Assembly (NCBI RefSeq): GCF_000282655.1
Contig: NZ_AKIV01000018.1
Coordinates: forward strand, 1-64,000
Length of the DNA stretch: 64,000 bases
Source: Polaromonas sp. CF318
Lineage (GTDB): Bacteria; Pseudomonadota; Gammaproteobacteria; Burkholderiales; Burkholderiaceae_C
Direction: 5' to 3'
Below the pieces are notes generated by a model. That model searched no databases and was not told the origin of the DNA. It saw only the letters and a program-made list of their open reading frames with translations. Positions 1 through 8,101 of the stretch are shown here, one piece after another. The first letter of the stretch is position 1. Each line of letters opens with the position of its first letter. Both the position numbers and the translations under genes were made by a program.

Positions 1-1
1 G

Positions 2-574
2 GCCCCCTTCCACTGGTGGCGCGCCGACATGGCCCGGCGGCTGGAACACCAGCGCAAGGCGGAGCAGACCAGCCACCAGCGCTTCCTCAACAGCGGCCGC
101 GAAAGGGCCGACATCGAGCGCCTGCTGCCGCTGCTGCAAAGCTTGCAGTCGCAAGGCCTTTACGGCGAAGAAAAACGGCTCGAATGGATAGAACGCCTGC
201 GCGGCATGGAAAGGCGCTGGCCCGGCCTCAAACTGCAGTACGCGATTGAGGCCCAGGTGATGCAGCCGGCCGCCGGCGCGGCTGCGGCCCCCATGGCCGG
301 TGCCGTGGCCCTGCCAGCGCCCGGCGCGGCGGGAGGCGCCCGGCGCATAGAACTGTTCGCCACCCGCATGCGCCTGACCATGACGCTGGTGCATGAGGAA
401 GACATGCTGCGCGTGCTGGAAGAACTGGCACAGGCGCAACTGGGCCGCGTCAGCGTGGAACGCTGCGAGATGAACCGCGCCGGCGGCGCGGCCATCAAGG
501 CCGAATGCACCCTGATCTGGAACACCCTGCGCGCCTACGAGCCGCCGGCGCGAGCGGCGGGAGCCAAGGTATGA
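2..574 (+). CDS. PilO/GspM-like pilus or secretion assembly protein, 5' end outside window
   Basis: The reading frame is open from the first codon of the window (base 2), so the gene probably starts upstream; the first ATG is at 29 but coding-like residues precede it. A helical, charged segment (about residues 1-85) is followed by an Ala/Gly/Pro-rich linker and a C-terminal alpha/beta segment of about 65 residues. That plan matches PilO/GspM-type bitopic proteins of the type IV pilus or type II secretion inner-membrane platform, whose periplasmic domain is ferredoxin-like. The membrane helix would lie upstream of the window. Its stop overlaps the next start (ATGA, 571-574), so it belongs to the same operon as the pseudopilins downstream. 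The exact family is inferred from architecture and neighbours, not from a clear motif. Confidence 0.6.
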   Translation, partial: APFHWWRADMARRLEHQRKAEQTSHQRFLNSGRERADIERLLPLLQSLQSQGLYGEEKRLEWIERLRGMERRWPGLKLQYAIEAQVMQPAAGAAAAPMAGAVALPAPGAAGGARRIELFATRMRLTMTLVHEEDMLRVLEELAQAQLGRVSVERCEMNRAGGAAIKAECTLIWNTLRAYEPPARAAGAKV

Positions 575-1014
575 AGACGGCCACCAAGGCACTCCTGCTG
601 GCCGGCTGCGTGTTGCCGCTGTACGCCGTCGCCGCGCCGGACGGTTTGGGGCGGCTCTTCTACACCGCGGCCGAGCGGGCTGAAATGGAGGCCAGGCGCT
701 TCGGCCAGCCCCCGCCGCAGGAAGCGGCCGCGCGCGCCCTGGCCTCCATGCTGCGCATAGACGGCATCGCGCTTCGCCCCCAGGGCAAGACCACCGTCTG
801 GATCAACGGCACACCCTATCTGGAGCGCGACCTGCCCTACGGGGTGCGCGTGCGCCGCGACCCCAAGGGCCGTGTGCTGGGGGTGGAGATGCCGCTGCAA
901 GACGGCGAGATTGAACGCGCGGCGATTGGCGAGACCTTGATGCGGCCGCTCAGCAGCGCGGCCGCTGCGGCATCAGCACCACCGGGGACGGTGAAACCGG
1001 AGGCCGCGAGATGA
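571..1014 (+). CDS. Small exported PilP/GspC/MshK-like protein
   Basis: This 147-aa protein has a clear N-terminal signal peptide or anchor (MKTATKALLLAGCVLPLYAV, then Ala-Ala). Its middle part has the pattern of the GspC/PilP homology region: a line of the type LRIDGIAL, then a short strand containing VWINGTPY, then a basic turn and a GVEMPL strand. Such proteins link the inner-membrane platform to the outer-membrane secretin in type II secretion and type IV pilus systems. The start at 571 is chosen because it makes a 4-base ATGA overlap with the previous stop; the next gene starts by the same arrangement at 1011. The C-terminal 25 residues are low-complexity Ala/Pro. Assignment rests on size, signal peptide, weak motif and context. 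Confidence 0.6.
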   Translation: MKTATKALLLAGCVLPLYAVAAPDGLGRLFYTAAERAEMEARRFGQPPPQEAAARALASMLRIDGIALRPQGKTTVWINGTPYLERDLPYGVRVRRDPKGRVLGVEMPLQDGEIERAAIGETLMRPLSSAAAAASAPPGTVKPEAAR

Positions 1015-2285
1015 AAGCGCAAAGGGGTTTTGTCGCGCTGCTGATGATCGTGCTGATCGCAGTTGGCGTCTTTGGCGCCATGGCAGCGTGGGTGGCGAGT
1101 GAACCGCCGCCTTCGAAACAGGCTATCAATCGGGTGGTTTTGGCACAAGCCAAAGAGGCCTTGCTGGCGTATGTGGTGGGAACTGCTTTGAGCGGCCAGA
1201 ACACGCGATTGCCGTGCCCCAGCATTACTGGCGATGGCAAGGCCGACGCAGATCCAATTCCTGGAGGCGCGGCCAAGCCCTGTGGTCTCGCGGGCAATAT
1301 CCAGTTGGGCCTGCTGCCCTGGAACGCACTGAGCTTACCGCCCCTGCGAGACGCTTACGGCGAATGTCTTTGGTATGCCGTTGATGGCCAGTTCAAGAAC
1401 GCCACGGGATTGGATGCCACCCTCGGTGTCAACGCCGATACCGATGGGAAGATCACCATCAAGGATGAAGCGGGGAAGTCGCTGGCCGACAATGTGGTGG
1501 CGGTGGTGTTCGCCCGGTCGGCCGAGGCTGGTTTGCAGGCGCGTAGCGCTAGCGCCGATGGCGCTCCGCCTTGTGCAACAACGCCATCAGGAAATGCAGC
1601 TCAGGATGCGTCGATCTACCTGGGTTCGGCCAACGCCGCACCCGCTACTGGCCCCGTTACCTCGGTAGATCTCTTCAACGCGACACAACTCGCTCCGGAC
1701 AAAGTCTCGTTGACCCATCAGCTGATCTGGATCACCGCTGACGAGTTTGCGTCGGTTGCCATGCGCGCAAATGCAGAGCCTTTGGCCACCGCCTTCAGGA
1801 CCGCCGTTGCGAACTCAGTGGGAACGAATGGCCAGTATCCTTTCGCGGCGGCTACACCGGGCGGTACCTGCCAGCATGGACTATATAGAGGCTTTCTTCC
1901 GGCCAGTTGCAAATACCCTGACCCTGTCGTAGGCCCACTCTCTTTCGGTCTCGATGCATCATCCAAACTGGCGAAAGATCGATGGCACGAATTGGCCTTC
2001 TATGCCGTCGCCCCAAGCTGCGCATTCGATCAACCGGAATGCCTGTCAGACGCAGCGCTGATTCCATCGAAAGGATTGGTGAAGGGGGCCTTGCTTGCAC
2101 GCGGCAGGAAACTATCCGGTCAGGACTGTGGTGCCAGCACCGGCAGTGTGGCGACGCAGCCGCTGAAATGCATCGAAGCCAACAACGAGGTATTTGACAC
2201 AAGCAAACCCGGATGGCAATCCAAGATGTTGGTCGAGCCCGATCCGGCCCTCCCTTCCAACGACATTCTGAAAGCACTGCCATGA
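1011..2285 (+). CDS. Large pseudopilin-like protein lacking Glu5 (GspK/PilX-type candidate)
   Basis: This 424-aa protein begins MKAQRGFVALLMIVLIAVGV. A short basic leader ends in Gly, followed by Phe and a long hydrophobic helix, as expected for a prepilin-peptidase substrate. Mature position 5 is Leu rather than the usual Glu. Among pseudopilins, loss of Glu5 is characteristic of the tip subunit GspK and some PilX-like minor pilins. After the helix there is an RLPCP motif, then LLPWNAL and RDAYGECLWYAVDGQ, a pattern repeated in the next gene, so the two are related. The GC content is lower than in neighbouring operon genes. ATGA overlaps at both ends couple it to 571-1014 and 2282-3088. Probable role: pilus or pseudopilus tip component. 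Confidence 0.65.
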   Translation: MKAQRGFVALLMIVLIAVGVFGAMAAWVASEPPPSKQAINRVVLAQAKEALLAYVVGTALSGQNTRLPCPSITGDGKADADPIPGGAAKPCGLAGNIQLGLLPWNALSLPPLRDAYGECLWYAVDGQFKNATGLDATLGVNADTDGKITIKDEAGKSLADNVVAVVFARSAEAGLQARSASADGAPPCATTPSGNAAQDASIYLGSANAAPATGPVTSVDLFNATQLAPDKVSLTHQLIWITADEFASVAMRANAEPLATAFRTAVANSVGTNGQYPFAAATPGGTCQHGLYRGFLPASCKYPDPVVGPLSFGLDASSKLAKDRWHELAFYAVAPSCAFDQPECLSDAALIPSKGLVKGALLARGRKLSGQDCGASTGSVATQPLKCIEANNEVFDTSKPGWQSKMLVEPDPALPSNDILKALP

Positions 2286-3088
2286 TTCCGCATACACGTC
2301 TGCGCCCACGGGAGCGCGGCTTTACCCTCGTGGAGCTGGCCCTCGTGATGGGCATTGTGGCCCTGTTGCTAGGCGGGCTGATGGTTCCGGTGGCGCGAAT
2401 GCTTGAGCAGAAGGCAACAGCCACCACCCAGGCTGCGTTGGAAACCGCGCAACAGGCTCTTTTGGGCTTCGCATTGCTGAATCAACGCCTGCCTTGTCCT
2501 GCTGTCGGAAGTGATGGCGTGGCAGGCACGTACGACCCAGTGAACGGATGTGTTTCTCCCCCTGCCCCAACATTTTCTGATCTCACAGACGCCAGCTGGG
2601 GCTACCTGCCCTGGGCGACCTTGGGTGTCTCTGGTGCGGATGCGTGGGGCAACAGGTTGCGTTACGCGGTCTCAACACCACTGACCAATACCGGGGGCTT
2701 GACGGCTACCCAGCTCCGCAATAGCAACCTGATCACCATCACGTGCACTATGCAGGTGATCGGTAACATTCCCAGCTGTTTTTCCGGCACCACCTCGATA
2801 CAACCGGCAACCAGTGCAACATTCGTGGTGTATTCGCACGGAAAAAACGGACGGGGAGCTGTCTCCATGGACGGCGAAACCAACGTTGCCTCGCCTCCTG
2901 CGCTCAGCGACGAAATCCAGAACCTTCCGAGTGCATCAGCTGGCACCGCGGCCACACGCCGCAACTTCGTGTTCCGATTCCGCACCGACGCGACACACCC
3001 TGCGGGCGAGTTCGACGACCTCATGGTCTGGATGCCCGCCAACCTGCTGGCCGCCAAACTCCTCGCCGCCGAAAAGTGGACGCCATGA
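2282..3088 (+). CDS. Type IV prepilin-like (pseudopilin) protein
   Basis: This 268-aa protein has a textbook prepilin N-terminus near residues 11-30: a basic leader ending RERG, then FTLVELALVMGIVALLLGG, with Phe1 and Glu5 of the mature form intact. It would be cleaved and N-methylated by a prepilin peptidase and inserted in the inner membrane. Downstream it shares the LPCP, GYLPWATLG and DAWGNRLRYAV motifs with the preceding gene, which points to a tandem pair of paralogues. The ATG at 2282 overlaps the previous stop, and its own TGA overlaps the start of the ABC permease at 3085. Role: minor pilin or pseudopilin of the same system. Confidence 0.75.
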   Translation: MIPHTRLRPRERGFTLVELALVMGIVALLLGGLMVPVARMLEQKATATTQAALETAQQALLGFALLNQRLPCPAVGSDGVAGTYDPVNGCVSPPAPTFSDLTDASWGYLPWATLGVSGADAWGNRLRYAVSTPLTNTGGLTATQLRNSNLITITCTMQVIGNIPSCFSGTTSIQPATSATFVVYSHGKNGRGAVSMDGETNVASPPALSDEIQNLPSASAGTAATRRNFVFRFRTDATHPAGEFDDLMVWMPANLLAAKLLAAEKWTP

Positions 3089-3891
3089 CCATGCAAACCT
3101 TTCTACCCAAACTCCCCACCCTAGCCGCCCTCACCCGCCTCACCCTCATCGAAGCCTGGCGCGGCCGCAGCGCGCGGCTGCTGCTGCTCTTCCTTGCCGC
3201 GGTCTACGCGCTCGGCGCCTTCGCCGCTTCGATGGCGGTGACCGAAGGCCAGGAAACCCGGCTCGCGCTGGCCGCGCATCTTTACCGCCTGGGCCTGGTG
3301 CTGGCGCTCGCGTTGATCGTGGTGTCCAGCACGGTGCGCGACATGGAGGGCGGCTTCTTTCAGGTTCTGCTCGCCTTTCCCTTGTCGCGCGCGCAGTTTG
3401 TGGTCGGTCGCCAAGCCGGCTACATGCTGCTGGCCGTGCTTGCGGCGGCCGGGGCTACGGGCGCGATGCTGAGCATGGCCGTACCCGGCGGGCGCGCCGC
3501 CGTGCTGGCCTGGGGCGTCTCGCTGGCGCTGGAGTTATGCATCGTGGTGGCGGCCGCGCTGTTTTTTGCCCTGGGCTTGCGCCGCGTGCTGCCGGCTTAT
3601 GCGGGCTGCTGCGCGTTTTACCTGTGGGCGCGACTGCTGGACGTGGCGCGCTTCATGGCGGCGCACCCGGTGGGGCAGGACACCGCCTCGTGGGATGTGG
3701 TGGCGGGCCGCGCCACCTTTGACCTGCTGGGCTGGCTCTTGCCGCCGCTGGCGGGTTTTGCGCCTTCGCCCTGGGCGCTGGGCGGGCCTGTGCAAGGCAG
3801 CCTGCTCGCGCTGCAGTTTGGCTGGGCGTTCTGGTATGCGGCGCTGTGCGCGGGCGCCTCACTCATGGACCTGTACCGCCGTGAGGTTTAA
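3085..3891 (+). CDS. ABC-2-type transporter permease
   Basis: This 268-aa protein has about six hydrophobic segments and begins with a cytoplasmic stretch before a helix near residues 30-55. A segment reading STVRDMEGGFFQVLLAFPLS follows the second helix. This is the usual coupling region of ABC-2 permeases, where integral subunits contact the ATPase. The ATG at 3085 overlaps the pseudopilin stop, so it is translated from the same operon. Its ATPase partner is at 4594. Substrate unknown. The position inside a pilin operon recalls PilI of the Myxococcus xanthus PilGHI transporter, needed for type IV pilus function; that comparison rests on context, not alignment. Confidence 0.75.
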   Translation: MTMQTFLPKLPTLAALTRLTLIEAWRGRSARLLLLFLAAVYALGAFAASMAVTEGQETRLALAAHLYRLGLVLALALIVVSSTVRDMEGGFFQVLLAFPLSRAQFVVGRQAGYMLLAVLAAAGATGAMLSMAVPGGRAAVLAWGVSLALELCIVVAAALFFALGLRRVLPAYAGCCAFYLWARLLDVARFMAAHPVGQDTASWDVVAGRATFDLLGWLLPPLAGFAPSPWALGGPVQGSLLALQFGWAFWYAALCAGASLMDLYRREV

Positions 3892-4597
3892 ATTACGCCG
3901 CCCCAACACCACACGCCGCGCGCCCACGCGTGTGGTGGCCGTGTTTGCGCTGCTACTGGCCGGCCAGGTCGCGCTGGCGCTGTGGCGCGGCGTGCCCGAA
4001 GCCGGCGCGCAGCCGCTGGGCCGGCCTCCCAGCATCACCGCCTCGCGCCTCGCCTCGCTCGACGATCCCGTGCCGCTGGCCAAGATGCTGGACCTCTACC
4101 TGCAGGCCCACGACGTGCAGCCCGGCCTCAGCCTGCCCTGGCGCGAACTCGACTACGGTCAGGTGGTCGGCTGGCTGGAACACATCCTGCAACTCGACCC
4201 ACAGGGGCAGTACCCGCTGCTGGCCGCCGCGCGGCTCTATACCCAGGTGCCCGATCCGCAGCGCCAGCGCCTCATGACCGACTTCGTCGCCGCCCAGTAC
4301 CCGCAAGATCCGCTGCAGCGCTGGCGCTGGATGGCACACGTGGCCTATGTGGCCAAGGTGCAGATGAAGGACCCGGAACTGGCCGTGCGCTACGCCGCCG
4401 AACTCCGGCAGTACGCGGAGGGCTTGCCGCAGGTGCCGGCCTGGGCGCGCCAGATGGAAATCTTCCTGCGCATGGGCCAGAACGACCTGGACACCGCCAG
4501 GGCGCTGCTGGGCGCGCTGCTGGCCAGTGGCCAAATCCACGACGACAACGAACTGCGCTTCCTGACGCAGACCCTGAAAGAGCTGGAGCAGAAATGA
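3881..4597 (+). CDS. Membrane-anchored helical-repeat protein between ABC subunits
   Basis: I do not recognise the family. The proposed start is GTG at 3881, which overlaps the permease stop by 11 bases and gives 238 aa. A short basic N-terminus leads into one hydrophobic helix (about residues 15-32), then a periplasm-sized region rich in paired amphipathic helices (YPLLAAARLYTQVPDPQRQR, later AVRYAAELRQYAEGL), a TPR-like look. The last residues overlap the ATPase start by ATGA. An anchored helical-repeat protein encoded between ABC permease and ATPase is the position where M. xanthus has its accessory protein PilG in a related gene set, although gene order may differ. The start codon is not certain: a longer frame is open upstream but overlaps the permease gene. 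Confidence 0.6.
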   Translation: MRFKLRRPNTTRRAPTRVVAVFALLLAGQVALALWRGVPEAGAQPLGRPPSITASRLASLDDPVPLAKMLDLYLQAHDVQPGLSLPWRELDYGQVVGWLEHILQLDPQGQYPLLAAARLYTQVPDPQRQRLMTDFVAAQYPQDPLQRWRWMAHVAYVAKVQMKDPELAVRYAAELRQYAEGLPQVPAWARQMEIFLRMGQNDLDTARALLGALLASGQIHDDNELRFLTQTLKELEQK

Positions 4598-5346
4598 GCG
4601 ACTCCCCACAGCCGGCGCTGCAGGCCGGCGAGGTGCACAAAAATTACGGTGCTTCGAAAGGGCGCGCGGCATTGGCCGGCGTGTCGCTCGAAGTCCATCC
4701 CGGCGAATGCCTGGCCTTGCTGGGCATGAACGGCGCGGGCAAGACCACCTTGATCAAATGCCTGCTGGACCTGGCCGCGCCGACCTCGGGCACCTTGTCC
4801 ATCTTCGGGCAGGACCACAGCCGGCCGCTTTCACGCGAGCAGCTCGCCTATGTGCCCGAACGTTTCTCGCCGCCGGGCTGGTTGCACGCGCGCGACTACT
4901 TCCGGCTGGCGGCCCGGCTGCACGGCCTGCCGTTTCCGCAGCTGGGGCTCCCCGGCATGTTGACCGAACTGGACCTGGAACAAAGCATCCTCGACAGGCC
5001 GATCCGCGAATGTTCCAAAGGCATGGCGCAAAAAATCGGCCTGGCCGCGGCCTTCCTGGCGCGGCGCCGCCTGCTGGTGCTGGATGAGCCCATGAGCGGC
5101 CTGGACCCGCTCTCGCGCATACGCGTGCGCGAACAACTGCGCCTGCAGCGCGATACCGGCTGCGCGGTGCTCATGAGCACACATTCGCTCGCCGACGTGC
5201 AAGACCTGGCCGACCGCGTCGCCATCCTGCACGCGGGCAGCCTGCGGTTTATCGGCCCCGTAGACGAATGGCTGGCGCGGTATGACGCCAGCAGCATGGA
5301 AGAGGCCTACCTGGCAGTGGTCGACGCGGCCAAGCTGACGAACTGA
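4594..5346 (+). CDS. ABC transporter ATP-binding protein
   Basis: This 250-aa nucleotide-binding subunit has Walker A GMNGAGKTT at residues 44-52, a variant signature CSKGMAQK from residue 140 in place of LSGGQ, Walker B LLVLDEPMSGLD from residue 160 and an H-loop His at 197 (STHS). The sequence type is that of exporter ATPases pairing with ABC-2 permeases. It closes the operon: its ATG overlaps the preceding stop, and a hairpin follows 26 bases after its TGA. With 3085-3891 it forms a complete transporter. The signature motif SKGMAQK occurs in several exporter ATPases, so it is not a sign of inactivation. Confidence 0.85.
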   Translation: MSDSPQPALQAGEVHKNYGASKGRAALAGVSLEVHPGECLALLGMNGAGKTTLIKCLLDLAAPTSGTLSIFGQDHSRPLSREQLAYVPERFSPPGWLHARDYFRLAARLHGLPFPQLGLPGMLTELDLEQSILDRPIRECSKGMAQKIGLAAAFLARRRLLVLDEPMSGLDPLSRIRVREQLRLQRDTGCAVLMSTHSLADVQDLADRVAILHAGSLRFIGPVDEWLARYDASSMEEAYLAVVDAAKLTN

Positions 5347-5371
5347 TACCGCCAGGCGGCGGATGCAACAA

Positions 5372-5420
5372 GGCCCGCGCACAGCCATGCCGCGCGCGGG
5401 CCCCAAAGCCTTGCTTTTTT
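5372..5420. terminator. Hairpin between convergent genes, probable bidirectional terminator
   Basis: A 9-bp GC stem (GGCCCGCGC at 5372-5380 with GCGCGGGCC at 5394-5402) is followed on the plus strand, after a 12-base gap, by six T at 5415-5420. It lies exactly between the stop of the plus-strand ABC operon and the stop of the minus-strand fasciclin gene. The T-run is further from the stem than ideal. Confidence 0.5.
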
Positions 5421-5973
5421 ACTTGGGCAGCAGCACCTTGTCGACCACGTGGATCACGCCGTTGGACTGGTAGACGTCGGCGATGCTCACGGTCGCCACG
5501 CCGCCTTTCTCATCAGTCACCGTGACCTTGCCGCCGGCCGACCTGGCCACCAGCGTTCCGCCGGCCACCGTCTTGATGGAAGCCATGCCCTTGCCGTCGG
5601 CAATCATCTTGCTGATGGCCGCGGCGTCCCATTTGCCGGACACCACGTGGTAGGTCAAAACGCCGGTCAGCATGCCCTTGTTCTCGGGTTTGAGCAGGGT
5701 GTCCACCGTGCCGGCGGGCAGCATCGCGAAAGCCGAGTTGGTGGGCGCGAACACCGTGAAGGGGCCCGGGCCCTTGAGCGTGTCGACCAGGCCCGCGGCC
5801 TTGACCGCCGCGACCAGCGTGGTGTGGTCTTTGGAGTTGACCGCGTTGTCGATGATGTCCTTGCTGGCCAGCATGGGCGCGCCGCCCACCATGACTTGCG
5901 CGAACGAAGGAAGGGCCGCGAACGACAGGGCCAGCGCGACGCCCAGGGAAGCGAGTTTGTGTTGAGTCTGCAT
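5419..5973 (-). CDS. Secreted fasciclin (FAS1) domain protein
   Basis: This 184-aa protein begins MQTQHKLASLGVALALSFAA and has a cleavable signal peptide (…PSFAQ). A single FAS1 domain follows, with the H1 motif FTVFAPTNSAFAMLP, the central YHVVSGKWD and the H2-type ending NGVIHVVDKVLLP. The domain is associated with adhesion or cell-surface roles; many proteobacterial single-FAS1 proteins are periplasmic or secreted with unknown partners. The start at 5973 is chosen over an in-frame upstream codon because AAAGGA lies 7 bases before it and the signal peptide begins there. Confidence 0.88.
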   Translation of the reverse strand: MQTQHKLASLGVALALSFAALPSFAQVMVGGAPMLASKDIIDNAVNSKDHTTLVAAVKAAGLVDTLKGPGPFTVFAPTNSAFAMLPAGTVDTLLKPENKGMLTGVLTYHVVSGKWDAAAISKMIADGKGMASIKTVAGGTLVARSAGGKVTVTDEKGGVATVSIADVYQSNGVIHVVDKVLLPK

Positions 5974-6126
5974 GTGAAGTCCTTTGAAAGAAGTTGAACC
6001 AAGAGCCGAAATCACCATGATTCAAGCGGCTGTGATGAATACGGGGCGCGCGGCCCGCCGGATTCAAAACAGATTCGGTTTCAACACTTTCAAGGCCATC
6101 ACGGCCGCAAAGAAAAACGCCAGGCT

Positions 6127-6732
6127 TCAGCCGCCGCGTTCAAAAAACCCGCGCACGGCGCGCGGAAAAATCAGGTGCTCCTGAGTCAGCACGCGCGCGG
6201 CCAGGCTCTGGGCCGTGTCGCCCGGTAGCACCGGCACCACGGCCTGGGCCAGGGTGGCGCCATGGTCGAGCTCGGCCGTCACCTGATGCACCGTGGCGCC
6301 CGCCACCGTGCAGCCGGCGTCTATGGCGCGCTGGTGGGTGTTCAGGCCGGTAAAAGCCGGCAACAGCGAGGGGTGGATATTGATAAGCCGCCCCGCGTAG
6401 TGCTGCACAAAGCCCGGCGTCAGGATGCGCATGAAACCGGCCAGCACCACCAGCGCCGGCGCATGGCCGTCTATGCGGGCCATCAGCTCCGCATCAAAGG
6501 CCTCGCGTGAGGCAAACTCCTTGTGCGGCACCACGGCGGTGGCGATGCCCAGGCTTTGGGCCAGTTCCAGCCCCGCGGCATCGGCCCGGTTGCTGATGAC
6601 GGCCGCCACCTGGGCGCCGAAAAGCCCGCGCCAGCCTTCCTTGTCCGCGGCCCGGGCGATGGCGGCCATGTTGGAGCCGCTGCCGGAAATCAGGATGACG
6701 ATGTTTTTGTTCGGTTTGTTCGCGCTGGACAT
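6127..6732 (-). CDS. purN: Phosphoribosylglycinamide formyltransferase PurN
   Basis: This 201-aa protein matches the 10-formyltetrahydrofolate-dependent GAR transformylase of purine synthesis. The nucleotide-binding ISGSGSNM loop is near residues 15-22. The catalytic triad residues are all present: Asn118 and His120 in INIHPSLLPAF, and Asp156 in ELDHG, offset by 12 from the E. coli enzyme. It is cytoplasmic. The gene is monocistronic here, with a 155-bp gap to the divergent acyl-CoA dehydrogenase pair. Confidence 0.95.
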   Translation of the reverse strand: MSSANKPNKNIVILISGSGSNMAAIARAADKEGWRGLFGAQVAAVISNRADAAGLELAQSLGIATAVVPHKEFASREAFDAELMARIDGHAPALVVLAGFMRILTPGFVQHYAGRLINIHPSLLPAFTGLNTHQRAIDAGCTVAGATVHQVTAELDHGATLAQAVVPVLPGDTAQSLAARVLTQEHLIFPRAVRGFFERGG

Positions 6733-6887
6733 AACCCGCTAGTTTAGAGGGCTCGCGCCACCGAACTGGGCATTCCAGGCCCCATGTCCCAACTGAGACA
6801 TAAAATTGCGAACGACCGTGCTAAAAATAAGAAATTCACCGCAGGCAAGCCGCTGCGGCAGCCCGACAACCCCGGAGACATCCCGCC

Positions 6888-8069
6888 ATGGATTTAGCTT
6901 TCACCCCTGAAGAACAGGCATTCCGCGAAGAGATTCGCGCCTGGGTCCGCGCCAACCTGCCGGCCGACATTTCGCACAAGGTGCACAACGCCCTGCGGCT
7001 GACGCGTGACGATATGCAGCGCTGGGCCAAGATACTCGGCAAAAAAGGCTGGCTGGGCCATGGCTGGCCCAAGGAGTTCGGCGGCCCGGGCTGGAATGCG
7101 GTGCAAAAGCACTTGTTTGAAGAAGAATGCGCCCTGGCCGGCGCACCGCGCGTCGTGCCCTTCGGCCCGGTGATGGTAGCGCCCGTGATCATGGCTTTCG
7201 GCAGCCCCGAGCAGCAAAAGCGCTTCCTGCCCGGCATCGCCAGCGGCGAGGTCTGGTGGAGCCAGGGTTATAGCGAGCCCGGCTCGGGCTCGGACCTCGC
7301 GTCGGTCAAATGCCGGGCCGAGCGCCGGGGCGACAAATACATCGTCAACGGCCAGAAGACCTGGACCACCCTGGGCCAGTACGGCGAATGGATTTTCTGC
7401 CTGGTGCGCACCAGCAACGAAGGCAAGCCGCAGACCGGCATTTCCTTTTTGCTGGTCGACATGAAGTCGCCCGGCGTGACGGTGCGCCCCATCGTGCTGC
7501 TGGACGGCGAGGCCGAGGTCAATGAGGTCTGGTTCGACAACGTCGAGGTGCCGGCCGAGAACCTGATCGGCGAAGAGAACAAGGGCTGGACCTACGCCAA
7601 GCACCTGCTGAGCCACGAGCGCACCAACATCGCCGACGTGAACCGCGCCAAGCGCGAACTCGAACGCTTGAAGCGCATCGCCAAGGCCGAAGGCGTCTAC
7701 GACGACCCGCGTTTCCGCGACGAGATCGCCAAGCTCGAAGTCGACGTGGTCGCGCTCGAAATGCTGGTGCTGCGCGTGCTCTCGGCCGAAAAATCGGGCA
7801 AGAACTCGCTGGACATCGCCGGCCTGCTCAAGATACGCGGCAGCGAGATCCAGCAGCGCTACAGCGAGCTCATGATGCTGGCCGCCGGCCCCTTCAGCCT
7901 GCCCCTGATCGAGGAAGCCATGGAAGCCGGCTGGCAGGGCGACTTCCCCGGCGGCCTGGCCGGCGACGCACCGCTGGCGTCCACTTACTTCAATATGCGC
8001 AAGACCACGATTTACGGCGGCTCCAACGAAGTGCAACGAAATATCGTCTCGCAGGTCGTTCTCGGCTGA
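6888..8069 (+). CDS. Acyl-CoA dehydrogenase, PimC-like large subunit
   Basis: This 393-aa flavoprotein has the N-terminal helical domain, a beta domain containing WWSQGYSEPGSGSDLAS and NGQKTWTT (FAD and substrate contacts), and a C-terminal helical domain ending TIYGGSNEVQRNIV. The residue before GS in that last motif is Gly, where many family members have the catalytic Glu (YEGT). Instead Glu244 in LLSHERTNIAD is in the helix-G position used as base by isovaleryl- and long-chain enzymes. It sits 32 bases upstream of a second, smaller homologue, the arrangement of pimeloyl-CoA dehydrogenase PimC/PimD of Rhodopseudomonas, where the two form one enzyme. Role: oxidation of a dicarboxylyl- or other acyl-CoA. 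Substrate is not fixed by the sequence. Confidence 0.88.
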   Translation: MDLAFTPEEQAFREEIRAWVRANLPADISHKVHNALRLTRDDMQRWAKILGKKGWLGHGWPKEFGGPGWNAVQKHLFEEECALAGAPRVVPFGPVMVAPVIMAFGSPEQQKRFLPGIASGEVWWSQGYSEPGSGSDLASVKCRAERRGDKYIVNGQKTWTTLGQYGEWIFCLVRTSNEGKPQTGISFLLVDMKSPGVTVRPIVLLDGEAEVNEVWFDNVEVPAENLIGEENKGWTYAKHLLSHERTNIADVNRAKRELERLKRIAKAEGVYDDPRFRDEIAKLEVDVVALEMLVLRVLSAEKSGKNSLDIAGLLKIRGSEIQQRYSELMMLAAGPFSLPLIEEAMEAGWQGDFPGGLAGDAPLASTYFNMRKTTIYGGSNEVQRNIVSQVVLG

Positions 8070-8101
8070 CACCGGTCGCACAAGAAAACAGGAAACACAT
8101 C

